Of a DNA stretch of 64,000 bases, positions 24,417 to 32,746 are shown in pieces. The first letter of the stretch is position 1. Each line of letters begins with the position of its first letter. Made by a program: the position numbers and the translations under genes. Below the pieces are notes generated by a model, which saw only the letters and a program-made list of their open reading frames with translations, was not told the origin of the DNA and did no database searches. Origin of the DNA: Thiothrix phosphatis (GTDB lineage: Bacteria > Pseudomonadota > Gammaproteobacteria > Thiotrichales > Thiotrichaceae); NCBI RefSeq assembly GCF_035668035.1, contig NZ_JAYMYJ010000112.1, forward strand, positions 164,038 through 228,037. The letters are read 5' to 3'.

Positions 24417-25114
24417 TGCCTGAGCGCTACCAACTGGTGCGGACGCCAGAACGCTTGGAGCTCCGCGATACGCAAGACCCCAAAGTTGGTTCCGTTTACG
24501 TCGATTTTCTGGAGGGAAAGGCTCGTCACCGCCGTCAATTTGGCGGCGGCAAAGGCCAAGATATCGCCAAGGCCATTGGCCTGCATAAATTCAAACACGC
24601 GCATGTGGTGGATGCGACCGCCGGGCTGGGACGCGAGTCTTTTGTGCTGGCTGCATTGGGTTGTACCGTCACCATGCTGGAGCGTTCGCCAATCGTTCAT
24701 GCTTTGGTGGATGATGCACTCAGGCGTGCTTTGGCCAGTGCTGACAGCGAAGTGGTGGATATTGTCAGGCGCATGACCTTGCATCTGGCGGATGCGCGCA
24801 CATGGCTGAAACAGTTTAAGCATGATCCTGGGGCCGACGTAGTCTACTGCGACCCGATGTTTCCGGAACGGAACAAGTCAGCATTGGTGCAAAAGGAAAT
24901 GCGTTTTTTCCACGCCATTGTAGGCGCAGACGAGGATAGCGGCAGTTTGCTTGAACTTGCCTGTAACTGTGCCAGATATCGGGTCGTAGTGAAGCGTCCT
25001 AGACATGCGCCGGAATTGGCGGGCTGTAAGCCTGCTTTTGTTATTGGTGGGAAAACTGTCCGCTATGACGTTTATCTAGGCAAAGCAACTGCGCAGGAAT
25101 ACACCCAGCAATAG
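24416..25114 (+). CDS. rsmJ: 16S rRNA (guanine1516-N2)-methyltransferase RsmJ
   Basis: A 232-residue SAM-dependent methyltransferase of the RsmJ (YhiQ) family that modifies G1516 of 16S rRNA. Landmarks are VDFLEGKARHRRQFGGGKGQ, the SAM motif VVDATAGLGRESFVLAALGC, VTMLERSPIVHALVDDALRRA and the catalytic-type motif VVYCDPMFPER. The ATG at 24416 overlaps the slyX stop (TGATG), favoured over a TTG three bases earlier. Confidence 0.94.
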   Translation: MPERYQLVRTPERLELRDTQDPKVGSVYVDFLEGKARHRRQFGGGKGQDIAKAIGLHKFKHAHVVDATAGLGRESFVLAALGCTVTMLERSPIVHALVDDALRRALASADSEVVDIVRRMTLHLADARTWLKQFKHDPGADVVYCDPMFPERNKSALVQKEMRFFHAIVGADEDSGSLLELACNCARYRVVVKRPRHAPELAGCKPAFVIGGKTVRYDVYLGKATAQEYTQQ

Positions 25115-25154
25115 AAAAATTCCGAGCCACGCCATTAGCTTGAGAATGATGCGG

Positions 25155-25160
25155 TATAAT
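25155..25160 (+). promoter_or_regulatory. Consensus -10 box upstream of the DUF423 gene
   Basis: A perfect TATAAT 38 nt before the GTG start. The -35 region at normal spacing is poor, so only the -10 is called. Confidence 0.35.
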
Positions 25161-25197
25161 TGGCGTTTTAGGTGTGTATCCATGAGGTCAATTACTT

Positions 25198-25587
25198 GTG
25201 CAATATAACAACTTTCTGATGATTGGCAGCCTGTCGGGAATGCTTGCAGTCATACTGGGGGCATTTGGCGCGCATGGGCTGGAAAACTGGGTAGACGCTA
25301 AAATGTTGCAACGATTTCATACGGGTGTCGAGTATCAATTCTATCATTCACTAGCTTTGCTAGTGATTGGTTTGGCTTATTATAAGTATAATAATAAAAT
25401 TTATTTATATTCTGGCTATGCTTTTATCCTGGGGATTATCCTGTTTTCAGGTAGCCTATATGCCTATGTTTTGACAGGGTATAAGGGTATTGTAGCGGTT
25501 ACACCAATAGGTGGGGTGAGTTTCATCATTGGTTGGATGCTTCTGTTTTTTTCAGCAAGAAAAGTTGCGGATTCAGAAAAAATATAG
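25198..25587 (+). CDS. DUF423 family small membrane protein
   Basis: A 129-residue protein with four membrane helices. The first segment, GSLSGMLAVILGAFGAHGLE, and YQFYHSLALLVIGLAYY are typical of DUF423 (YgdD-like) proteins, as is GIILFSGSLYAYVLTG. The start is GTG at 25198 with GAGG about 10 nt upstream. No function is known for the family. It is not obviously linked to its neighbours. Confidence 0.88.
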   Translation: MQYNNFLMIGSLSGMLAVILGAFGAHGLENWVDAKMLQRFHTGVEYQFYHSLALLVIGLAYYKYNNKIYLYSGYAFILGIILFSGSLYAYVLTGYKGIVAVTPIGGVSFIIGWMLLFFSARKVADSEKI

Positions 25588-25723
25588 AATAGAGTTATTT
25601 CTTATTGCGCTTATATGGGTTAAGCTTTTTTCCAGATAGGGATGCTGGTAAAGTGGGTGTCGCAAAAAATTATAACTAAACCCGTGTTGGCTGGCTAATT
25701 TTGAATTAGGTTGTTCCTGGGAT

Positions 25724-26482
25724 ATGACCATGAGTTACACGCCTTTCAAATTCTTTGGTAAAAATTCGCGCGGACGGGATTTTGTCGTAGGTGACATTCA
25801 CGGTTCATTCTCGGCTTTCGAACAGCTGTTGCAACGGGTTAATTTTGACCGTGATTGTGATCGGATATTTTCTGTCGGTGATCTTGTCGATCGGGGGGCG
25901 GAATCCCATCGGGTCATAGAGTTTCTCAATTATGACTGGTTCCATTCCATCATGGGCAACCACGAACGTATGTTGTTGGACTCTGAGTATAGCCCCGCAG
26001 TTATGGAAAACTGGACTCGCTATAATGGTGGGGCGTGGTGGCGGAATGTTCCCGACAATATGCGTCCTCGCATCCAAAAAGTGTTGGAACAATTGCCTTT
26101 GGCGTTTGAGGTTTCAACTGCATGCGGCCATATCGGTATTGTCCACGCAGATATCCCAACAGGTATTCCATGGCATCAGTTTATTCGCTCCCTGGAGTCT
26201 GATCCGGATATGGAGGAATATGCGCTTTGGTCACGCAACCGGTATAAGCATTTTAAAATGATGGGAAGAACGGTTCCGGTCGAAGGTATCGATTTGGTTG
26301 TGTTTGGCCATACCCCAGTCAGCAAACCTTTGCAAACGGCAAATTTTTATTACATTGATACAGGGGCATCCTTGTTGGAAGACCGCAGTTTGGGCAAGTT
26401 GACCATGCTGCAAATACACCCGTTGCTGGAATTGCATCAATTCAATGTCCGCACTGCAACAGAAGAACACATGCCCGCTTGA
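25724..26482 (+). CDS. Metallophosphoesterase, PPP-type protein phosphatase-like
   Basis: A 252-residue calcineurin-like phosphoesterase with all the metal-binding motifs: FVVGDIHGSFSAF, FSVGDLVDRGAES, SIMGNHERML, GIVHADIP and VVFGHTPVSKP. The arrangement resembles bacterial PrpA/PrpB and lambda-type Ser/Thr phosphatases. The start may be 25724 or the ATG at 25730. It is a single gene between a DUF423 gene and convergent iscR. The substrate (phosphoprotein or a nucleotide such as Ap4A) cannot be told. Confidence 0.88.
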   Translation: MTMSYTPFKFFGKNSRGRDFVVGDIHGSFSAFEQLLQRVNFDRDCDRIFSVGDLVDRGAESHRVIEFLNYDWFHSIMGNHERMLLDSEYSPAVMENWTRYNGGAWWRNVPDNMRPRIQKVLEQLPLAFEVSTACGHIGIVHADIPTGIPWHQFIRSLESDPDMEEYALWSRNRYKHFKMMGRTVPVEGIDLVVFGHTPVSKPLQTANFYYIDTGASLLEDRSLGKLTMLQIHPLLELHQFNVRTATEEHMPA

Positions 26483-26555
26483 TTCATGTACGCTCTATAT
26501 GCAACAAGCATGGGAGGATTTCCCTGCCATCATCTGCCCGCCATTAAGCTTGACC

Positions 26556-27053
26556 CTAAAGGTTTGCTGTTGAGCCAATCACCGGGCGGGGTGGGAACAT
26601 GGTCGCTATGCGGCTGGCAATGGTGTCTTGCCGCCGGGATACCTCACGGATTTCTGGCCGGTTGATAAAATTCGCCAGCGTCAAATTATCTAGAAACTCA
26701 TACAACCTTTGGCTCAAATCTTCCCACAACTGATGCGTTAGGCATTTCTCTCCGCCATGGCAGTCCTTATTGCCCAAGCAGCGGGTGACATCAATGTTTT
26801 CATCCACCGCATTGATGATTTCCGCAATGCTGATTTGGCTGGCGGGGCGTCCCAAACGATAACCGCCGCCTGGTCCACGCACGCCTTCAACCAAACCCTC
26901 TTTGCGTAATTTGGCGAATAACTGCTCGAGGTAGGACAGGGAGATGCCCTGGCATTGGGATATATCAGCCAATGTCACCGGCCCTTGATGATCATGAATG
27001 GCAAGATCCATCATCGCGGTGACAGCATACCGACCTTTTGTCGACAATTTCAT
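26556..27053 (-). CDS. iscR: Rrf2 family Fe-S regulator IscR
   Basis: A 165-residue winged-helix regulator. The N-terminus MKLSTKGRYAVTAMMDLAIH and the wing region GVRGPGGGYRLGRP are classical. C92, C98, C104 and H107 (RCLGNKDCHGGEKCLTH) coincide with the [2Fe-2S] ligands of E. coli IscR. Unlike the common arrangement, no iscS, iscU, iscA or suf genes follow; the gene stands alone between a phosphoesterase and a DUF1249 gene. The promoter region carries two IscR type 1-like sites, so negative autoregulation is expected. Confidence 0.95.
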   Translation of the reverse strand: MKLSTKGRYAVTAMMDLAIHDHQGPVTLADISQCQGISLSYLEQLFAKLRKEGLVEGVRGPGGGYRLGRPASQISIAEIINAVDENIDVTRCLGNKDCHGGEKCLTHQLWEDLSQRLYEFLDNLTLANFINRPEIREVSRRQDTIASRIATMFPPRPVIGSTANL

Positions 27054-27088
27054 AACGTATACTCCTTTGCAGTTGTAACTGCATTCTA

Positions 27089-27113
27089 ATTCTTGACTGA
27101 ATTACTCGACATA
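27089..27113 (-). promoter_or_regulatory. IscR type 1-like binding site, promoter-proximal
   Basis: Compared by eye with the E. coli type 1 consensus, 20 of 25 positions agree, with the half-site CAGTCAAG intact. It overlaps the -10 box and the start region of the iscR promoter, where binding would repress. Confidence 0.65.
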
Positions 27114-27139
27114 TTAAGTAAACCCAGTTTTATAGTCAA
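27111..27139 (-). promoter_or_regulatory. iscR promoter
   Basis: On the minus strand TTGACT (27134-27139) and TAATAT (27111-27116) are separated by exactly 17 nt, about 60 nt before the iscR ATG. Both boxes lie inside the IscR-like sites. Confidence 0.65.
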
Positions 27140-27143
27140 GGAT
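27119..27143 (-). promoter_or_regulatory. IscR type 1-like half-site, promoter-distal
   Basis: Minus-strand ATCCTTGACTATAA matches the left half of the type 1 consensus nearly fully, while the right half is degenerate. It covers the -35 box. Together with the proximal site it suggests two-site repression. Confidence 0.45.
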
Positions 27144-27250
27144 GTTTGAAGTTAAAGTTATACAAAGTATGGTTTGTTATGTTTGATTGCATAAGAAATT
27201 GCACATATTGCCAAGTAATTATTATCCATTACTTGTACAGCATGTCTATA

Positions 27251-27700
27251 TCAATCGAAGCGGTGTCCCTGTCGCCGTAGATAATTTGTCCATTTGTATA
27301 AGAAACGGTTCATTCGCCACCGGCAGAGCAACATAGTGTCCAGATCTTTGCCCCAATACTGGACATGTTCTTCTGATAGGCGGCAACGATGGCTGATGAC
27401 CTCGGCTTGCCGTGAGTCATGATAAATGCGGATCTGCATATCCGGGCGGTTTTCCCTACAGCTGCTGCATTCGTGAAATAGGTAGGTCAGCATCAAGGTT
27501 GTGGTATGGCGGGTGTTTTCCTCAATGCTCAATAGGATTGGAATGCCGCCAGCAATTTGGGAAACCGTTTCTTTAGGCAATGTACGGATATCGCCGCACA
27601 GCAGGCGCAGTTGCATGTAATTGATTTCATACATCTCCATCAAGGCGGCGAAAGATTTTGGTTGGGGGGAGATGTTTGCAGGTTGTTCTTTGACTAACAT
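27251..27700 (-). CDS. DUF1249 family protein (YqiB-like)
   Basis: A 149-residue soluble protein. The core MEMYEINYMQLRLL, SIEENTRHTTTLMLTYL, MQIRIYHDSRQAEVIS and NRFLYKWTNYL matches DUF1249 proteins such as E. coli YqiB. A CSSC pair at about residues 78-81 is not a general family feature and could be redox-active or metal-binding (inference). Family function is unknown. In other gammaproteobacteria the gene is often near an ADP-ribose pyrophosphatase and a phosphoesterase; here a phosphoesterase is two genes away on the other strand. Confidence 0.85.
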   Translation of the reverse strand: MLVKEQPANISPQPKSFAALMEMYEINYMQLRLLCGDIRTLPKETVSQIAGGIPILLSIEENTRHTTTLMLTYLFHECSSCRENRPDMQIRIYHDSRQAEVISHRCRLSEEHVQYWGKDLDTMLLCRWRMNRFLYKWTNYLRRQGHRFD

Positions 27701-27792
27701 AAATCCATAATTGGGTCAGAAATTTTGTACGGCTGCGACGCTGTGCAGGCAAGCCCTGATCCTAACAAAAACCAACTGGTAAGCGTACTCTC

Positions 27793-29430
27793 ATGACAAT
27801 CCAGATAATCAAGACATCACCCTTCGATGATCAGAAACCAGGCACATCCGGCCTGCGTAAAAGCGTCAAGCAGTTCAAGAAGCCGGATTATCTGCAAACT
27901 TTTGTACAAGCCATCTTCAACACTATGGAAGATGTGCAGGGCAAGAGTTTGGTTTTGGGTGGGGATGGGCGTTATTTCAACCGTGAAGCCATCCAGATCA
28001 TCCTGCGGATGGCAGCTGCGGCAGGTTTTGGGCGCATTATTCTGGGGCAGGGCGGAATCCTGTCAACCCCGGCGGCTTCCAATCTGATTCGCCAATATCA
28101 GGCGGCAGGCGGCATTATTCTGTCAGCCAGCCACAATGCTGGTGGGCCGGATGGCGATTTCGGCGTCAAGTTTAATGGGCCGAATGGAGGGCCAGCCCCG
28201 GAAAGCATGACAGAGGCCATTTTTGCGGCATCCAAACAAATTCATGAATACCGGATTGCTTCGCTCCAGCCTGTGCCGGTTGACAAGCTGGGCAGCTATG
28301 AGCTTGCCGGTATGAAAGTGGAGGTGATTGATTCTGTCAGTGACTATTTGGCGCTGATGGAAAGCATCTTCGATTTCGGCAAGATTGCCGCCTTGTTGCA
28401 ATCCGGCAAGTTCAGGATGCGTTTCGATGCCATGCATGCGGTGACCGGCCCTTATGCGCTCCGGATTCTGGAAGAACGTTTAGGGGCACCGGCTGGCACA
28501 GTCATTCACGGCGAACCGTTGGCCGATTTTGGCGGCGGACATCCCGATCCCAATCAGGCGCACGCCAAGGAATTGATGGGGCTGTTATACGCCCGCAATT
28601 CGGATATTGATTTTGGTGCGGCGTCTGACGGCGATGGCGACCGCAACATGATCTTGGGCAAGCGTTTCTTTGTGACCCCCAGCGACAGCCTTGCTGTTCT
28701 GGCGGCGAATGCTACCCTGATTCCGGGGTACCGCAACGGCATCGCCGGGGTGGCCCGTTCCATGCCAACCAGCCAGGCCCCTGACCGGGTGGCCGCCAAA
28801 CTTGGCCTATCTTGCTACGAAACGCCTACCGGTTGGAAATTCTTTGGCAACCTGTTGGATGCGGGCAAAATCACCCTGTGCGGAGAGGAAAGCTTTGGCA
28901 CTGGCTCTGATCATGTACGGGAAAAGGACGGGTTGTGGGCCGTGTTGTTCTGGCTGAACCTGTTGGCGGAAAAACAGGATTCGGTGGAAAACATTGTGCG
29001 CAGCCATTGGACGGAATATGGCCGCAATTATTATTCCCGCCACGATTATGAAGAGATTGAATTGAAAGACGCCAATGCGCTGGTGGCTGCTTTGCAGGCG
29101 CAATTGCCCTCACTGGCGGGCGCGCAGTTTGGCAAGCTGGCGGTCGGTACGGCGGACAGTTTTACCTACCACGACCCGGTGGATGGCTCAACCAGCCAGA
29201 ATCAGGGCATCCGCATCCTGTTTACCGATGGCTCCCGGATTATTTTCCGCCTGTCAGGAACTGGCACTCAGGGCGCAACGCTGCGGGTTTACCTGGAAAA
29301 ATACGAACCTGATCCGGGCAAGCACGACCAGGATGTGCAGGAAGCCCTAGCGGATCTGGTTGCCATCGCCCAGCAGATCGCAAAGATTGAAGAGTTTACC
29401 GGGCGCGAAGCGGCGGACGTCATTACGTGA
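27793..29430 (+). CDS. pgm: Phosphoglucomutase (alpha-D-glucose phosphate-specific)
   Basis: A 545-residue enzyme interconverting glucose-1-phosphate and glucose-6-phosphate. The phospho-serine loop is GGIILSASHNAGGPDGDFGVKFN; the metal loop is AASDGDGDRNM; GEESFGTGSDHVREKDG and the phosphate-binding FRLSGTGTQGATLRVY complete the alpha-phosphohexomutase set. Length equals the E. coli-like Pgm. The 3' end overlaps the convergent mnmH gene by 8 nt. Its product feeds the sugar nucleotides used by the sucrose operon about 14 kb downstream. Confidence 0.96.
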   Translation: MTIQIIKTSPFDDQKPGTSGLRKSVKQFKKPDYLQTFVQAIFNTMEDVQGKSLVLGGDGRYFNREAIQIILRMAAAAGFGRIILGQGGILSTPAASNLIRQYQAAGGIILSASHNAGGPDGDFGVKFNGPNGGPAPESMTEAIFAASKQIHEYRIASLQPVPVDKLGSYELAGMKVEVIDSVSDYLALMESIFDFGKIAALLQSGKFRMRFDAMHAVTGPYALRILEERLGAPAGTVIHGEPLADFGGGHPDPNQAHAKELMGLLYARNSDIDFGAASDGDGDRNMILGKRFFVTPSDSLAVLAANATLIPGYRNGIAGVARSMPTSQAPDRVAAKLGLSCYETPTGWKFFGNLLDAGKITLCGEESFGTGSDHVREKDGLWAVLFWLNLLAEKQDSVENIVRSHWTEYGRNYYSRHDYEEIELKDANALVAALQAQLPSLAGAQFGKLAVGTADSFTYHDPVDGSTSQNQGIRILFTDGSRIIFRLSGTGTQGATLRVYLEKYEPDPGKHDQDVQEALADLVAIAQQIAKIEEFTGREAADVIT

Positions 29431-30553
29431 TTCCCTGATTCCGCAGGTATTCACGCACTTCGGCTGGTGAACCTGAAAACGCCAGCCTGCCTTGTTTCCC
29501 GCTGATTTGGTAATCGTACATGGGGTCATAATAATCCAGCAGCAGGAAGCGCACCCAATCATAATGTCCCGTCAATGAGCCGGTCATCGCCTGCTGACGC
29601 AGTGCTGTTTGCATCATTTTGCGCGCTTGCTGATGGCGCATACCGCCCAGCCGCCGCTGGATTTTGTCCAGGCTGCCCAACAGGTAGCCGCTGAATGCAA
29701 TGAAACCCGCCTCGCTATCACCGCCATGAACCTTGGTGAAGGCGGCTAAACCATCCGCCACGTATTCCTGATGGCTGATTTCCACCCGTTCTTCATCGGC
29801 AATCTGCATTAGCGCCACCGGCGCATCACTCAATATGTTGAAAAGTGTGTCAGGATTGTGCAATGAACCAATCCGGCGGCTTTCGTCTTCAAACAGCAAC
29901 GCACGCTGTCCCCGATGGCATTTGCGCATCAGCTGTATCGCCAGGGCGTTTTCGAAATTGATCTGGGTAGGCTGTGGAGTGGGTTGTGCGCCAAATGCGG
30001 AGCCGCGATGGTTGGCCAGGGCTTCCAAGTCAATTTGTTGATGGAATGAGCGGAGGAAACGGGTTTTGCCCGAGCCGGTGCGTCCGCTCAGGATGACAGG
30101 CTGGAGTTGTGGCGGCACGGTTTCCAGTTGTTCCAGCAGGAAGCGGCGCATGGCTTTGTACCCGCCTTGTACGCGCGGGTAGGCGATGCCGGTTTGTTCG
30201 TATAACCATTGTTGGGAAATGCGGGAACGCAGCCCGCCCCGAAAGCAGTACAGCACGCCTGCCGGATGTTGGCGGGCAAATGCTTCCCACGCGTTGACCC
30301 TGGATGCCTTGATGCCGCCACTGACCCGTTGCAAGCCAAGCTCAATGGCGGCGTCCTGCCCGAGTTGTTTGTAACGCTTGCCAATGGCGTCGCGGTCTGC
30401 GTCGTCCATCAGGGGCAGGTTGGCGCTGCTTGGAAAAGCGCCTTCCCTGAATTCAATTGGCGCCCGCACGTCAAGCATCGGCGTATCCTGTAGGAACAGC
30501 GTCTGTAAATCTGCCACCACGGGCAGGTTTTTTCCTGCCGAAGACAGGGGCAT
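29423..30553 (-). CDS. mnmH: tRNA 2-selenouridine synthase MnmH
   Basis: A 376-residue enzyme that replaces sulfur by selenium at the wobble uridine of certain tRNAs using selenophosphate. An N-terminal rhodanese domain holds the catalytic Cys in GVLYCFRGGLRS (about residue 103). A P-loop domain follows with VILSGRTGSGKTRFL. The start at 30553 (MPLSSAGKNLPV) is preferred; the longer frame upstream overlaps selD antiparallel to its family match. It begins 2 nt after the selD stop, so the pair is an operon in which SelD supplies the selenium donor. Confidence 0.95.
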   Translation of the reverse strand: MPLSSAGKNLPVVADLQTLFLQDTPMLDVRAPIEFREGAFPSSANLPLMDDADRDAIGKRYKQLGQDAAIELGLQRVSGGIKASRVNAWEAFARQHPAGVLYCFRGGLRSRISQQWLYEQTGIAYPRVQGGYKAMRRFLLEQLETVPPQLQPVILSGRTGSGKTRFLRSFHQQIDLEALANHRGSAFGAQPTPQPTQINFENALAIQLMRKCHRGQRALLFEDESRRIGSLHNPDTLFNILSDAPVALMQIADEERVEISHQEYVADGLAAFTKVHGGDSEAGFIAFSGYLLGSLDKIQRRLGGMRHQQARKMMQTALRQQAMTGSLTGHYDWVRFLLLDYYDPMYDYQISGKQGRLAFSGSPAEVREYLRNQGIT

Positions 30554-30555
30554 GG

Positions 30556-31596
30556 CTATTCCACCGTGATCAAGGCAGCGCCTGCAACCGGTTCGCGCAG
30601 GTGGCCAATGGGTTGCAAATCCAGTCCCGCGTCGCGGCAAACCTGCAGGAAGGCCGCTTCACCAGCGGGGTCAACCGCCGCCAGCAGCCCGCCGCTGGTT
30701 TGCGGGTCGCAGATGATTTGCTGCTGGCGTTCCGTCATTGCGCCCAACGCATAGCCATAGCTGTCAAAATTGCGTTTGGTTCCGCCGGGAGCGCAATCCA
30801 TTTCCAGATAATGTGGGATATGCGGCAATAGCGGCACTTGATCGAATTGGATTGCCGCCTGCAAGCCGCTGCCTTCACACAGTTCGCGCAAATGTCCGCC
30901 AAGCCCGAAGCCGGTCACGTCAGTCAGCGCTGTGACTTGCCCCATTGCGCCGAATTGTGCGCCAATGTTGTTCAGGCGGCACATGGTGTCGATGGCGAGG
31001 TTGGCGTGTTCCGGCAACAATACCTTGCGCTTTTGCGCAGTGGTGAGGATGCCGATCCCCAAGGGCTTGGTCAGGTACAGTTTATTGCCAGCTTTGGCGG
31101 TGCTGTTTTGTTTGAGGTGGCGGGTTTCGACGATGCCGGTGACCGCTAGGCCGAAAATTGGCTCAGGCGCGTCGATGCTATGGCCGCCTGCCAACGGGAT
31201 GCCTGCGTCCTGGCAAGCTTTGCGCCCGCCTTCCACCACTTCGCGCCCAACTTCCGGCGGCAGTTTGTCCAGCGGCCAGCCGAAAATCGCAATGGCCATG
31301 ATCGGCTTGCCGCCCATGGCGTAAACATCGCTGATGGCATTGGTGGCGGCGATGCGCCCGAAGGTGAAGGGGTCGTCGACGATCGGCATGAAGAAATCGG
31401 TGGTGCTGATGACGGCGGTGCCATTGCCAAGGTCATACACGGAGGCATCATCGCGGGAGCTGTTGCCGACCAGCAGGGCATCGCAGACATCGGGTGGCAG
31501 TTGGCTATGCAGGATGACATCCAGGACAGCAGGGGAAATCTTGCAGCCACAGCCGGAACCGTGGCTGTATTCGGTCATGCGGATTGGGGTGTCCAT
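30556..31596 (-). CDS. selD: Selenide, water dikinase SelD
   Basis: A 346-residue enzyme making selenophosphate from selenide and ATP. The N-terminus YSHGSGCGCKISP holds the catalytic Cys16 and Lys19 (equivalents of E. coli Cys17 and Lys20), so this is a Cys, not selenocysteine, form. Downstream, DVYAMGGKPIMAIAIFGWP, AGGHSIDAPEPIFGLAVTG and DVTGFGLGGHL match the AIR-synthase-like fold. The start at 31596 mirrors the E. coli N-terminus, though no good ribosome site is visible. With mnmH it forms a tRNA selenouridine module; selA/selB are not in the window. Confidence 0.95.
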   Translation of the reverse strand: MDTPIRMTEYSHGSGCGCKISPAVLDVILHSQLPPDVCDALLVGNSSRDDASVYDLGNGTAVISTTDFFMPIVDDPFTFGRIAATNAISDVYAMGGKPIMAIAIFGWPLDKLPPEVGREVVEGGRKACQDAGIPLAGGHSIDAPEPIFGLAVTGIVETRHLKQNSTAKAGNKLYLTKPLGIGILTTAQKRKVLLPEHANLAIDTMCRLNNIGAQFGAMGQVTALTDVTGFGLGGHLRELCEGSGLQAAIQFDQVPLLPHIPHYLEMDCAPGGTKRNFDSYGYALGAMTERQQQIICDPQTSGGLLAAVDPAGEAAFLQVCRDAGLDLQPIGHLREPVAGAALITVE

Positions 31597-31754
31597 GTGC
31601 GGAGTTCTTTATTGAGGCGAAGGGCAACATCATACGGGAAAGGGGCTGGTGTCCTCAATTGTCCTGGAGCCAATGCTCCCGGAAACCTCGCTAAGGGATT
31701 GCACTACCCTGCCGAGGTGGCAGATGGGCAACACAAAACAGAAACCACATCACC

Positions 31755-32618
31755 CTAAAACGGCATGAAGGATTTGAACATTTTCATAAACGGGCTGACA
31801 GTGGAAGCCGCCTCACCCATCGGCGCGGCGGCTTGCGCCAATGTGCCCACTTTCTGGTTCATTTGTGCGACATTGCCGCTCATGTAGGCGACATTATGGT
31901 TCATGTAGTACATGGACTGGTTCATCGTCTGCATGTTCTGCGACATGGATTGCGTATTTTGTGACATGGACTGGGTGTCAGCCGCCATCGTGCCGATATG
32001 GCCGTTCATGGTGTTGATATTGCCTGACATGGCGGTCATGGAGCCTTGCATGCTGGTCATCACATACATCATGTAAGCCATTGCGGAGGAGCCCAGCAGC
32101 ACAGTCGGCAACACCCATGCTTGCAGTTTGGGTTTGGCCGCCAGCAGGTTCTGGTGCTCCTCCCGCAGCTCGCGCATTTTGTCTTCCAACTGCTGTTCGC
32201 GCTCGTTGAACGCCTGATGCAGGTGTTGGAAAGCGTATTCCAGGCGTTCGCCAACGCCTTCCGGATGCGGATGCCCCAGTGAGGGTTGCGCCGTAACGGC
32301 CGGTTCTGTGTTATCGGTGGCTTTCGCCTGCTTTTGTTGCAGCCACCAAGGCAGCAGGCGGCCCAACAGGGCGGGGGAAACAGGAACCAAGGCTTTGGAT
32401 GCAGAGGTTTGTCCGGCGGATGCCATCTTGCGCTTGCGCGATGGCCTGACGATGACATCCTGCCGCCTGACGATCCGCAACGCCCCGCCAGAGCCTTCCA
32501 CCAGGGCTGGCCTGACTTCAGGGATGGCGTTGCCGAACACATCCAGCCCCACGGAAATCGTGCGCGGCTTTTTGCTGCTGATCAGGGTAGGTTTCAAGGA
32601 CTGTGGTATGGCTTTCAT
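31755..32618 (-). CDS. Membrane-anchored protein with methionine-core heptad repeats, unknown function
   Basis: A 287-residue protein starting MKAIPQSLKPT with GGAG 8 nt upstream. In order: a basic, probably cytoplasmic region with RKRKM; a charged helix, about residues 121-160; one membrane segment (LPTVLLGSSAMAYMMYVM, about 166-187); then eleven consecutive 7-residue units at about 192-268. In these units position 6 is Met (Leu once) and position 3 is mostly Met, Ile, Val or Thr, for example GNINTMN, QNTQSMS, QSMYYMN and GNVAQMN. This is a canonical a/d heptad pattern with a Met core and Asn/Gln/Ser surface. I do not recognise the family. Confidence 0.8.
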   Translation of the reverse strand: MKAIPQSLKPTLISSKKPRTISVGLDVFGNAIPEVRPALVEGSGGALRIVRRQDVIVRPSRKRKMASAGQTSASKALVPVSPALLGRLLPWWLQQKQAKATDNTEPAVTAQPSLGHPHPEGVGERLEYAFQHLHQAFNEREQQLEDKMRELREEHQNLLAAKPKLQAWVLPTVLLGSSAMAYMMYVMTSMQGSMTAMSGNINTMNGHIGTMAADTQSMSQNTQSMSQNMQTMNQSMYYMNHNVAYMSGNVAQMNQKVGTLAQAAAPMGEAASTVSPFMKMFKSFMPF

Positions 32619-32678
32619 CTTATATTCTCCGCCCCCTCGTGGCTCCGCATCACGGAAAACCGCATGAATAATGCGGGG

Positions 32679-32707
32679 AGTATATAAGTGGGTGCTGATG
32701 TTTACAA
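32679..32707 (-). promoter_or_regulatory. Promoter of the methionine-heptad protein gene
   Basis: Minus-strand TTGTAA (32702-32707) and TATACT (32679-32684) are separated by 17 nt. A hairpin CCGCAT/ATGCGG (32660-32676) lies at the expected 5' end of the transcript, about 45 nt before the ATG. Confidence 0.6.
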
Positions 32708-32746
32708 GGCAGGGGACGGCGAAGTTTCCACCGCCCCCGGCATGCA

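Noticed and set aside
27038..27047. TTGTCGACAA as another mqo/aceA-type operator
   Set aside because: It is inside the iscR coding sequence, explained by the conserved K-L-S-T-K N-terminus.
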